Source: Campylobacterota bacterium
GTDB lineage: Bacteria; Campylobacterota; Campylobacteria; Campylobacterales; SZUA-545
Length of the DNA stretch: 7,026 bases
Assembly: GCA_003561815.1 (NCBI GenBank)
Contig: PWVP01000090.1
Span: forward strand, 1-7,026
Reading direction: 5' to 3'
A program made the position numbers and the translations under genes. Below the pieces are notes generated by a model. It saw only the letters and a list, made by a program, of their open reading frames with translations. It was not told the origin of the DNA and ran no database searches. This document shows, one piece after another, positions 1-6,373 of this stretch. Within the stretch, counting starts at the first letter, position 1. Every line of letters starts with the position of its first letter.

Positions 1-41
1 AAAATGGGATGGGGCAGAACCCGCTGCAACAAACGGTTCAC
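1..41 (-). CDS. mrpE: Na+/H+ antiporter subunit E, N-terminus only (cut by window edge)
   Basis: Only the first 13 codons are in the window, read from a GTG at 41-39. The peptide begins MNRLLQRVLPHPI. A short basic start followed by a 'PHP' motif is typical of MrpE/PhaE, a small membrane subunit of the Mrp antiporter. The start is supported by an AGGAGG six bases upstream and by a 4-nt GTGA overlap with the mrpD stop. Position also fits: group 2 Mrp operons run AB-C-D-E-F-G, and E should follow D. The rest of the gene, and presumably mrpF and mrpG, lie beyond the left edge. The family call rests on gene order and a very short peptide. Confidence 0.75.
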   Translation of the reverse strand, partial: MNRLLQRVLPHPI

Positions 42-1561
42 CGTGCACCTCCTATCGCAGGCTGCGAGAGCACCGCATCGATATAGCGTCCGGCATCCAG
101 CAGCTGGGCGGTGCTCGCCTGGGCGAACCCCTCTACCCCCCCTGCAAAGATCACCAGAAGCGGACTAAAGAGAAAGAGATAGACCACCGCCGCCAGTGCC
201 GCACGATTAATCTTATGACCCGAGACAGCGCAGAGCCCCTGGGTGTGATAAAAGAGCAGCGATCCGCTGCGTGCCAAAGAGACGATAATCACCAGACTGC
301 CAATCAGCACCACGGCGAAGATGGCGGCTATCCAGGCCGACTCCAGCGCCGCAAAGAGAATCAGCACCTTACCGATAAAGCCCGAGAGTGGCGGCATCCC
401 CGCCATCGCGATCGCACCGAAGAAAAAGAGGCCGCCCAGAAGCACCGCATGGGGCATTGAGGGGGCGGAGATAAAGCGATCGGCCGCTTCACCGCGCCCG
501 CGACTGATGAGATCGGCCAGCAGGAAAAAGCCCCCGGCAATCAGGGTGGAGTGGATCATATAGTAGTGGGTGGCCGCCAGCGCCTCGGCGTTATTGATCC
601 CCACGCCCACCAGCAGCACCGCCACCGATGCGAGCACCAGATAGGCCGCCTGTTCGCGCAGCCCCTTTGCGGCCATCACCCCCAGCGCGCCCAGCACCAG
701 CGTGATCAGACCCAGTGCGAGCACCCAGGGTGCATGCACCCCAGCCAGCGGTCCGGCCGCCTCTGAGAAGATGGTACCGTGGACGCGAATAATCGCATAG
801 ATGCCCACTTTGGTCATAACCGCAAAGAGTGCGGCCACCGCTGCAGAGGTGTGGGTGTAGGCCGCAGGCAGCCAGAGGTAGAGGGGAAACATTGCCGCCT
901 TCAGGCCAAAGACGATGAGTAGCATCAGGCCCGCTGCAGCAATCAAACCCTCCCGCTCAGCCGGCGCACCCGCCACCTTATGGGCGATATCGGCGAGGTT
1001 CATCGAACCCACCGCCCCGTAGAAGGCGCCCACCGCAAAGAGAAAGAGGGTCGAGCCAACCAGATTGAGCACCACATAGTGAAAGCCCGCCTTGGTCCGC
1101 TGCCGTCCACCGCCGTGAAGCAGCAGACCGTAGGAGGCGAGCAGCATAATCTCAAAGAAAACAAAGAGGTTAAAGAGGTCGCCGGTTAAGAAGGCGCCAT
1201 AAAGCCCCAGCAGCAGAAACTGAAACATCGGATGAAAGTGCGCACCCGCCTCATCCAGCCGGGTGGCGACGGCGTACCAGAGCGAACCGATCGCTAAAAG
1301 GGTGGTCAAAAGCACCATCAGTGCCGAGAGGCGATCGAGCACCAGCACGATCCCAAAGGGGGCCACCCAGTTGCCCGATGCGTAGACCTGATGGATGCCG
1401 GTGCTGCTAACCATCACCATGGCGACAGCGGTGACAAGCAGGATCGCCATCATGGCGAAATTGAGGGGGCGCTGCCAACGCAGACCGCCCAGCCGTGCAA
1501 AGATCAGCACAAACCCGGCGATCATCGTCAGCAGAACCGGCGCAATAACCAGATCCATCAT
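38..1561 (-). CDS. mrpD: Na+/H+ antiporter subunit D (Mrp/Pha family)
   Basis: A 507-residue polytopic membrane protein of the NuoL/M/N-like proton-translocating family (PF00361), one of two large antiporter-like subunits of the Mrp complex. Glu137, in NLFVFFEIML, is at the position of the essential TM5 glutamate described for Bacillus MrpD. Lys221 (FGLKAAMFPLYLWLP) and Lys251 (AVMTKVGIYA) match the conserved channel lysines. Where MrpA-type proteins have a lysine before 'AY' in the later helix, this protein has Arg302 (LREQAAY); I believe proteobacterial D subunits often have Arg there. HYYMIHSTL at about 332-340 and MPPLSGFIGK at about 389-398 are family-typical. The start ATG at 1561 overlaps the mrpC stop (ATGA); a second ATG follows directly and would shorten the protein by one residue. 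GAAGGGG a few bases upstream can serve as ribosome site. Its stop overlaps the mrpE start. Confidence 0.93.
   Translation of the reverse strand: MMDLVIAPVLLTMIAGFVLIFARLGGLRWQRPLNFAMMAILLVTAVAMVMVSSTGIHQVYASGNWVAPFGIVLVLDRLSALMVLLTTLLAIGSLWYAVATRLDEAGAHFHPMFQFLLLGLYGAFLTGDLFNLFVFFEIMLLASYGLLLHGGGRQRTKAGFHYVVLNLVGSTLFLFAVGAFYGAVGSMNLADIAHKVAGAPAEREGLIAAAGLMLLIVFGLKAAMFPLYLWLPAAYTHTSAAVAALFAVMTKVGIYAIIRVHGTIFSEAAGPLAGVHAPWVLALGLITLVLGALGVMAAKGLREQAAYLVLASVAVLLVGVGINNAEALAATHYYMIHSTLIAGGFFLLADLISRGRGEAADRFISAPSMPHAVLLGGLFFFGAIAMAGMPPLSGFIGKVLILFAALESAWIAAIFAVVLIGSLVIIVSLARSGSLLFYHTQGLCAVSGHKINRAALAAVVYLFLFSPLLVIFAGGVEGFAQASTAQLLDAGRYIDAVLSQPAIGGAR
48..53 (-). promoter_or_regulatory. Shine-Dalgarno for mrpE, inside the mrpD coding end
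   Basis: AGGAGG on the minus strand lies six bases before the GTG at 41-39. It sits inside the last codons of mrpD (Ile-Gly-Gly), so mrpE translation is probably coupled to mrpD. This site decides the start of the truncated mrpE gene. Confidence 0.75.
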
Positions 1562-1962
1562 GATGACACCCCTTCGTTTTTCTGGCGACGCGCCTCTTTA
1601 GTGGGCTTGTAGCGCTTAACGGGCACCTCATCGGCGGCCATGTGGAGACCATCGACATGGTCGTTGCCCAGCTCGCTGCGCGCCTTCAAAGCCAGCACAA
1701 TCAAAAACGCTGTCATCCCAAAGGCGATCACAATCGCCGTGAGCACCAGCGCTTGGGGCAGCGGATCGGCATAGCCCGGCGCCGCCTCATCGATCACAGC
1801 GGGCATTCCGACGGTGAGCCGCCCCATCGCAAAGAGAAAGAGATTGACCGCATAGGCCAGCAGCGTCAAGCCCAACACCACCGGAAAGGTGCGGGCCCTA
1901 AGTGTCAGAAAAACACCGGTGGCGGTCATCACCCCCAGCACAAGCGCAAACAGCCACTCCAT
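1558..1962 (-). CDS. mrpC: Na+/H+ antiporter subunit C (NuoK-like)
   Basis: A 134-residue protein of the NuoK/MnhC family (PF00420), a small membrane subunit lying between the large antiporter-like subunits. Three hydrophobic helices can be seen at about residues 3-20, 27-46 and 70-92. The strongly conserved stretch before helix 3, YADPLPQALVLTAIVIAFG (about 64-82), is the MrpC signature. After helix 3 comes a charged, Lys/Arg/Glu-rich tail of about 40 residues, longer than in the shortest homologues and probably cytoplasmic. The start ATG (1962-1960) shares one base with the mrpAB stop (TAATG). A strong AGGAGG lies 7 bases upstream at 1975-1970, inside the last mrpAB codons (the EQEEK end). 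Its own stop overlaps the mrpD start by 4 nt, so coupled translation is likely. Confidence 0.93.
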   Translation of the reverse strand: MEWLFALVLGVMTATGVFLTLRARTFPVVLGLTLLAYAVNLFLFAMGRLTVGMPAVIDEAAPGYADPLPQALVLTAIVIAFGMTAFLIVLALKARSELGNDHVDGLHMAADEVPVKRYKPTKEARRQKNEGVSS

Positions 1963-4793
1963 TACTTCTCCTCCTGCTCTTGCTTGGGCTCAATGTAGCC
2001 GTGCGAGACCAGGCTCACCCGGCCCAGTCGCACCAGAATCATCACGGTGGCCCCCACCACCACCATAAAGACCCCCAGATCAAAGGCCAGGGCGCTGGCC
2101 ACCTCAAACTTGCCCACAATCGGCCAGGTCAGATAGGTAAAGGCGGTGGTCAGGAAGGGATAGCCCAGCGCCATCGCCACCAGACCCGTGCCGGTGCCGA
2201 TCGCCAGACCGGCTGCGATAATGGTGTGCATATCAAAGCGGATCCGCTCGCTGGTCCAGGCGATACCATTGGAGAGGTACTGCACAATCAGCGCCACAGC
2301 GGCAATCAGACCGGCGATAAAGCCGCCACCGGGCAGGTTGTGGCCCCGCAGGAAGATAAAGACCGCCACAATCAACATCAAAGGCAACAGCAAACGGGTG
2401 AGTGTCTGCATAATGGGCGGATGGATATCGCTCGCCCAGGGGCGCCCGAAGTGATCCCAGGTGGGCGCTTGAAGCTTCATCCCCTCCAAAAGCGCATAGA
2501 TGCCGATGCCGGCGATGGCCAGCACCACAATCTCGCCGAGGGTATCCAGGCCGCGGAAGTCCACTAAGATGACATTGACCACATTGGTTCCTCCGCCACC
2601 GGGAACGGCGTTTTCCAGAAAGTAATCAGAGATCGGGGCAAAATCGCGGGTTAAAACCGCCATCGCCAGCACCATCACCCCGATACCCGAACCGGCCGAG
2701 AGGGCCACATCGCGCGCAATCCGACCACGACCCATCTCGCACGGGGTGCGATCGGGCAGGAAGTAGAGTGCCAGCAGCAGCAGCACAATCGTGACCACCT
2801 CGACTGAAAGCTGTGTCAGGGCCAGATCCGGCGCTGAGAACTTGACAAACCCGAGCGCCACAATCAGCCCCACCACACCGATGGTCACCAGCGCCACCAG
2901 ACGGCGCTGATGCCAGATCACAGTGGCGAAGCAGGCCACCATCAGTGCCGCAGCGGCGGCGAAGGTGACCCAGTCAAGCCGCTGGGTGCTCAGATCGCCC
3001 AGGATGGGCGCCGAGCTAAGGGCAAAGCCCATCACCCCGGCCACCAGCGCTGCACCCAACACCCAGGCGACGGCGTTTTGTAGCGAGCCGCGGTTAACGC
3101 GGGCGGTGATCGCCTCGCTTAGGGCAACCACTCTCCAGAAGAGAGCGTCAAAGTAGCGCTTAGCATCAATCCGCTCGATATAGGTGTGGTGCCAGCGATA
3201 GAGCCGCTCGCGCACCCTATAGACCGCCACACCGGCCACCAGGGCGATCATACTCATCACCAGCGGCAGGTTAAAGCCGTGCCAGATGGCCAGGGAGTAC
3301 TCCGGCGGCGTGGCCTGAAGTGTACCGGCCACCGCCACCGCCAACACCGGCGCAACGGTCAGTGCCGGCACAATCCCCACCGCCAGACAGATCACCACCA
3401 GCAGATCGACCGGGATCTTCATAAAGCGCGGCGGCTCATGGGGGGTTTTGATCAGCTCCTTAGGCTCCGGCCCAAAAAAGACATCGTGGACAAAACGGAG
3501 CGAGTAGGCGACCGAGAAGATGCCGGCAATCGTCACCAGCACCGGAATCGCCCAGAGCCACAGACCGGTATCGGCAGCGAGCACCGCCTGCTCAAAAAAC
3601 ATCTCTTTACTCAAAAAGCCATTGAGCAGCGGAACCCCCGCCATCGCCGCCGCAGCGACGATCGCCAGCAGCATCGTGTGGGGCATGTAGCGCCGCAGAC
3701 CGCTGAGCTTTCGCATATCCCGCGAGCCGGTCTCGTGATCGACAATACCGGCCACCATAAAGAGCGAGGCCTTAAAAGTAGCGTGGTTGATGATATGAAA
3801 GATCGCCGCCACCGCCGCCAGATGGGTGCTAAAGCCAAAGAGCAGCGTAATCAAACCCAGATGGCTCACCGTGGAGTAGGCCAAAAGCCCTTTAAGATCG
3901 TGCTTCATCAAAGCGGTGTAGGCACCAATAAGCAGCGTCAGAAGTCCCGCGCCGCTGACGAGCACCATCCACTCAATCGTCCCTGAGAGGGCCGGATAGA
4001 GGCGTGCTAGCAGGAAAATCCCCGCTTTAACCATCGTGGCGGAGTGCAGGTAGGCCGAAACCGGCGTAGGGGCCGCCATCGCGTGGGGCAGCCAGAAGTG
4101 GAAAGGAAACTGCGCAGATTTGGTAAAGACCCCAAGCAAAATCAGCACCAGCGCCACCGTATAGAGCTCATGCGCGCGAATCAGCGCGCCAGCGGCCAGC
4201 ACATCGGTGAGGTTGTAGCTGCCGACGATATGGCCCAGAATCATTACGCCGCCGAGCATCGCCAGGCCGCCCGCGCCGGTAATCGCCAGCGCCATGCGCG
4301 CACCCTGACGGGCATCTTTGCGATACTGCCAGTAGCTAATGAGCAAAAAACTGCTCAGCGAGGTGAGCTCCCAGAAGATCACCATCAAAATCAGATTCTC
4401 TGAAAGGGCGATCCCGAGCATAGAGCCCATAAACATCATCAGATAGGCGTAAAAGCGCCCCATACAGTCCTTGGCGGCCAGGTAGTAGCGCGCATAGACG
4501 ATGATAAGCAGGCCGATAATGAGAATCAGGCAGGAAAAGAGCAGTGCCAGGCCATCTAAACGGAAGGCGAAGTCAAGGCCTAGCGAGGGGATCCAGTTAA
4601 AAGACTGGATGAGCGTCTGCCCCTCAAAGGGGTAGCGAAGCGCCGGTGCCAGAAGCGCCAGCGCCAACAGCGTCACCAGCCCCGCGCTCCAGGCGGAAGC
4701 CACACGGTGAAAACGGGCCGCATATGCCGCTATGGCCGCCCCCAAAAAGGGGAGCAGCGCCACAACGGGAAGGTTAAAGGCTAGTAGGTTCAT
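1962..4793 (-). CDS. mrpA: Na+/H+ antiporter subunit A-B fusion (group 2 Mrp/PhaAB)
   Basis: A 943-residue membrane protein that catalyses cation/proton antiport as the largest Mrp subunit. Numbering is from the ATG at 4793. Residues 1 to about 520 are a NuoL/MrpA antiporter domain. Glu142 (FWELTS), Lys225 and His232 (FTKSAQFPFHFWLPHAM), Lys256 (TMVKAG) and Lys301 (KHDLKGLLAYS) match the known channel residues. About 600-680 is the MrpA C-terminal DUF4040-type segment (FVKFSAPDLALTQLSVEVV); about 690-770 is the MbhE-like part with VDFRGLDTLGE. About 785-925 is a complete MrpB domain (PF04039) with GHNLPGGGFIAG. The A and B subunits are therefore one chain, as in proteobacterial PhaAB. An in-frame TGA lies just upstream, so the start is GTG 4796 or ATG 4793. 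I chose ATG because the only Shine-Dalgarno-like sequence, GGTGAG at 4801-4796, would overlap the GTG. NuoL and DabB were considered; the MrpB end and the following mrpC and mrpD exclude them. Confidence 0.94.
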   Translation of the reverse strand: MNLLAFNLPVVALLPFLGAAIAAYAARFHRVASAWSAGLVTLLALALLAPALRYPFEGQTLIQSFNWIPSLGLDFAFRLDGLALLFSCLILIIGLLIIVYARYYLAAKDCMGRFYAYLMMFMGSMLGIALSENLILMVIFWELTSLSSFLLISYWQYRKDARQGARMALAITGAGGLAMLGGVMILGHIVGSYNLTDVLAAGALIRAHELYTVALVLILLGVFTKSAQFPFHFWLPHAMAAPTPVSAYLHSATMVKAGIFLLARLYPALSGTIEWMVLVSGAGLLTLLIGAYTALMKHDLKGLLAYSTVSHLGLITLLFGFSTHLAAVAAIFHIINHATFKASLFMVAGIVDHETGSRDMRKLSGLRRYMPHTMLLAIVAAAAMAGVPLLNGFLSKEMFFEQAVLAADTGLWLWAIPVLVTIAGIFSVAYSLRFVHDVFFGPEPKELIKTPHEPPRFMKIPVDLLVVICLAVGIVPALTVAPVLAVAVAGTLQATPPEYSLAIWHGFNLPLVMSMIALVAGVAVYRVRERLYRWHHTYIERIDAKRYFDALFWRVVALSEAITARVNRGSLQNAVAWVLGAALVAGVMGFALSSAPILGDLSTQRLDWVTFAAAAALMVACFATVIWHQRRLVALVTIGVVGLIVALGFVKFSAPDLALTQLSVEVVTIVLLLLALYFLPDRTPCEMGRGRIARDVALSAGSGIGVMVLAMAVLTRDFAPISDYFLENAVPGGGGTNVVNVILVDFRGLDTLGEIVVLAIAGIGIYALLEGMKLQAPTWDHFGRPWASDIHPPIMQTLTRLLLPLMLIVAVFIFLRGHNLPGGGFIAGLIAAVALIVQYLSNGIAWTSERIRFDMHTIIAAGLAIGTGTGLVAMALGYPFLTTAFTYLTWPIVGKFEVASALAFDLGVFMVVVGATVMILVRLGRVSLVSHGYIEPKQEQEEK

Positions 4794-4795
4794 CA

Positions 4796-4839
4796 CTCAC
4801 CATATGTAGAACTTTTGGCCCGAATTCTACCACGGTGAG
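4796..4839 (-). promoter_or_regulatory. Two-part inverted repeat / RNA hairpin covering the mrpAB ribosome site
   Basis: In the gdhA-mrpAB gap, read on the minus strand, CTCACC (4839-4834) pairs with GGTGAG (4801-4796), and GTAGAA (4830-4825) pairs with TTCTAC (4811-4806). The stems are separated by a 3 x 4 internal loop. In RNA of this strand the inner stem extends by a U-G and a U-A pair to 8 bp, leaving a 9-nt loop. The plus-strand transcript cannot make the U-G pair, which weakly favours a role in the mrp mRNA. The distal arm GGUGAG is the only Shine-Dalgarno-like sequence before mrpAB and ends 2 nt before its ATG. No U-run follows, so it is not a standard terminator. Translational control or mRNA processing between gdhA and mrpAB are possible roles; both are inference. 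Confidence 0.5.
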
Positions 4840-4848
4840 TTTAAGCCT

Positions 4849-6201
4849 CTAGACCAGCCCCTGCTCAATCATCGCATCGGCCACCCGGCGGAAACCGGCG
4901 ATATTGGCGCCAAGCACCAGATTGGTCGGCTCGCCAAACTCCTCGGCGGTCGAACTGGCCGTATCGTGCACGCTCTGCATAATCTGCTCGAGCTTATTGT
5001 CCACCTCCTCCAAACTCCAGCTGCGCATGCTGGCGTTTTGGGCCATCTCCAGCTGACTGCAGGCCACACCGCCCGCATTGGCCGCCTTGCCCGGACCGTA
5101 GCAGATTTTGGCCGCTAAGAAGGTGTCCACCGCTTCAGGGGTAGAGGGCATATTGGCCCCCTCACTGATACACTCACAGCCGTTGGCCAGCAGCGTTTTG
5201 GCATCTTTTTGGTTCAGCTCGTTCTGGGTGGCGCTGGGAAAGGCGGCAAAGCAGGGGATCGACCAGACCGCCGCCCCATCTTCAGGGTACTCGCTTAGGG
5301 GGATATACTTCGCACTTGGACGCGCTTTGTGATACTCGGTCAGGCTCTCGCGCCGCTTCTCTTTGATCTCTTTTAAGAGTACCAGATCGATCCCCTCCTC
5401 ATCGTAGATGGTCCCCCGCGAGTCGCTCACGGTAACCGGAATCGCCCCCTTATGATAGAGCTTCTCGATGGTGTAGATCGCCACATTACCCGAGCCGGAG
5501 ACGGTGCAGCGCTTCCCCTCCAAAGTCTGGCCCCGTGCGCGGAGCATATTCTCTGCGAAGTAGACCGCCCCGTAGCCGGTCGCCTCTTTGCGCCCTAAGC
5601 TGCCGCCCCACAGAAGCGACTTTCCGGTGAGCACCCCCTCAAAGCGGTTGGTGATCTTTTTATACTTACCAAAGAGGTAGCCGATCTCACGCGCACCCAC
5701 GCCGATATCGCCGGCGGGCACATCGGTATTGGGGCCGATATGGCGGTAGAGCTCTGCCATAAAGGCTTGACAAAAGCGCATCACCTCTGCATCCGATCGC
5801 CCCTTGGGATCGAAGTCTGAGCCCCCTTTGCCGCCGCCGATCGGCAGTCCGGTCAGAGCGTTTTTAAAGATCTGCTCAAACCCTAAAAACTTGATTACCC
5901 CCGCATTGACGCTGGGGTGAAAGCGAAGCCCCCCTTTATAGGGGCCCAAAGCGGAGTTAAACTCGATGCGGTAGCCTTTATTGACCTGCACCTCGCCGCG
6001 GTCATCCATCCATGCCACACGGAAGAGAATCTGCCTCTCTGGCTCAACTATCTGCTCAATAATTTTGTATTGACGATACCGGGGGTAGCGCTCCATCAGC
6101 GGACGAAGGGAGTGGAGTACCTCCTCCGCCGCCTGATAGAACTCACTCTGGGCCGGACTGGTGCGCTTGAGATAGGCAAAAACATTCTTGACATACGGCA
6201 C
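4849..6201 (-). CDS. gdhA: NADP-type glutamate dehydrogenase
   Basis: A 450-residue cytosolic enzyme of the Glu/Leu/Phe/Val dehydrogenase family, likely EC 1.4.1.4: 2-oxoglutarate + NH4+ + NADPH to glutamate. It is full length for the hexameric bacterial class. Catalytic and substrate lysines are present: Lys89 (GPYKGGLRF), Lys113 (FKNALTG) and Lys125 in LPIGGGKGGSDFDPKG; Asp165 lies in PAGDIGVGAREIG. The numbering coincides with the well-studied Clostridium symbiosum enzyme. The Rossmann motif is SGSGNVA at 235-241. The second strand ends in VSDSRGT (258-264), like the NADP-dependent E. coli enzyme. Odd points: the usual 'DIALPCATQNEL' reads FAAFPSATQNEL at 318-329, losing the common Asp, and GGVACSQLEM replaces the more usual GGVA(T/V)SGLEM. 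The start is GTG (6201-6199) with AAGGAG five bases upstream; no early in-frame ATG exists. It may be co-transcribed with the downstream mrp genes. Confidence 0.96.
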   Translation of the reverse strand: MPYVKNVFAYLKRTSPAQSEFYQAAEEVLHSLRPLMERYPRYRQYKIIEQIVEPERQILFRVAWMDDRGEVQVNKGYRIEFNSALGPYKGGLRFHPSVNAGVIKFLGFEQIFKNALTGLPIGGGKGGSDFDPKGRSDAEVMRFCQAFMAELYRHIGPNTDVPAGDIGVGAREIGYLFGKYKKITNRFEGVLTGKSLLWGGSLGRKEATGYGAVYFAENMLRARGQTLEGKRCTVSGSGNVAIYTIEKLYHKGAIPVTVSDSRGTIYDEEGIDLVLLKEIKEKRRESLTEYHKARPSAKYIPLSEYPEDGAAVWSIPCFAAFPSATQNELNQKDAKTLLANGCECISEGANMPSTPEAVDTFLAAKICYGPGKAANAGGVACSQLEMAQNASMRSWSLEEVDNKLEQIMQSVHDTASSTAEEFGEPTNLVLGANIAGFRRVADAMIEQGLV

Positions 6202-6206
6202 AAAAA

Positions 6207-6212
6207 CTCCTT
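6207..6212 (-). promoter_or_regulatory. Shine-Dalgarno that fixes the gdhA GTG start
   Basis: AAGGAG on the minus strand, then five U residues, then GTG at 6201-6199. Spacing is good and there is no ATG near this position in frame (the first internal Met is residue 37), so GTG is the supported start. Confidence 0.8.
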
Positions 6213-6218
6213 GGATGG

Positions 6219-6239
6219 AAAATCGAAGGGGCCGATTTT
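6219..6239 (-). promoter_or_regulatory. Hairpin in the gdhA 5' leader
   Basis: AAAATCG (6239-6233 on the minus strand) and CGATTTT (6225-6219) form a perfect 7-bp inverted repeat with a 7-nt loop. In minus-strand RNA a further G-U pair can close the loop to 5 nt. It lies six bases upstream of the gdhA Shine-Dalgarno and downstream of the probable -10 box, so it would be in the mRNA leader. The stem is mostly A-U and is not followed by a clear U-run, so I do not call it a terminator. It could affect mRNA stability or ribosome access, or be a protein-binding palindrome. Confidence 0.4.
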
Positions 6240-6256
6240 AACCAAGTGTCGCTTCA

Positions 6257-6262
6257 ATTATA
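6257..6262 (-). promoter_or_regulatory. Candidate -10 box for gdhA
   Basis: A perfect TATAAT on the minus strand, which would start transcription near 6250 and give a leader of about 50 nt. At 16-18 bp spacing the -35 region is poor (TTAGAG or TAGAGT), and there is no TGn extension. If this is the promoter it probably needs an activator, which would suit a regulated nitrogen gene; that is inference. Confidence 0.45.
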
Positions 6263-6308
6263 GGCAGCCCTATCCAGATACTCTAAATTGTGATCGTTTT
6301 TTAGGCAG

Positions 6309-6337
6309 TTTTCAGGTGGCGATCTTCTTGCTATAAT
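6309..6337 (+). promoter_or_regulatory. Sigma-70-type promoter of the carbonic anhydrase gene
   Basis: TTTTCA (6309-6314, four of six matches to TTGACA), a 17-bp spacer, and a perfect TATAAT (6332-6337). TG at 6329-6330 makes it an extended -10 (TGCTATAAT). A T6 run at 6297-6302 upstream is AT-rich, like part of an UP element. Transcription would start near 6344, about 30 nt before the ATG at 6374. An 11-bp palindrome, GCTATAATAGC (6330-6340), covers the -10 and could be an operator. Confidence 0.65.
6317..6331 (+). promoter_or_regulatory. Sigma-54-like -24/-12 element overlapping the carbonic anhydrase promoter
   Basis: TGGC (6317-6320), seven bases, then TTGC (6328-6331). This matches the TGGC-N7-TTGC core of sigma-54 promoters, with GG and GC exactly ten bases apart; the 'ACG' after TGGC is not conserved (GAT here). 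Both this element and the overlapping sigma-70-type -10 would start transcription at about 6342-6344. It may be chance, since the TTGC part doubles as the extended -10. No enhancer-binding site is recognisable upstream. Confidence 0.3.
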
Positions 6338-6373
6338 AGCGACCGCACAAACCCAACCTCAAAGGATCCTCGT

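Noticed and set aside
1036..1843. Repeated CGCAAAGAGAAAGAG in mrpD and mrpC
   Set aside because: Both copies encode the same Leu-Phe-Leu-Phe-Ala helix stretch, so this is protein and codon convergence rather than a DNA repeat.
1902..2567. 221-codon plus-strand open frame opposite mrpC/mrpAB
   Set aside because: It shows the same composition artefact, and no ribosome site or family resemblance was seen.
3186..3986. 266-codon plus-strand open frame opposite mrpAB
   Set aside because: The product is His/Arg/Gln-rich with no domain, and is what the antisense of a GC-rich membrane-protein gene gives. The opposite strand is clearly coding.
1962..4793. DabB-like subunit of a DAB inorganic-carbon pump, suggested by the nearby carbonic anhydrase
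   Set aside because: The protein carries the MrpA C-terminal segments and a full MrpB domain and is followed by mrpC, mrpD and mrpE. No DabA (DUF2309) protein is present.
38..4793. Complex I (NuoL/NuoM/NuoK) or another hydrogenase-type membrane arm
   Set aside because: The A-B fusion, the gene order AB-C-D-E and the absence of any Nuo or hydrogenase redox subunit fit Mrp instead.
4824..4829. TAGAAT as a -10 box for a separate mrpAB promoter
   Set aside because: Five of six bases match, but no -35-like hexamer lies at 16-18 bp and the bases are explained by the inverted repeat.
4796..4839. Rho-independent terminator between gdhA and mrpAB
   Set aside because: The hairpin lacks a following U-run on the minus strand and has a large internal loop.
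6285..6300. CRP site (AAATTGTGATCG) in the divergent promoter region
   Set aside because: Only one half-site is present; the expected TCACA partner is missing.
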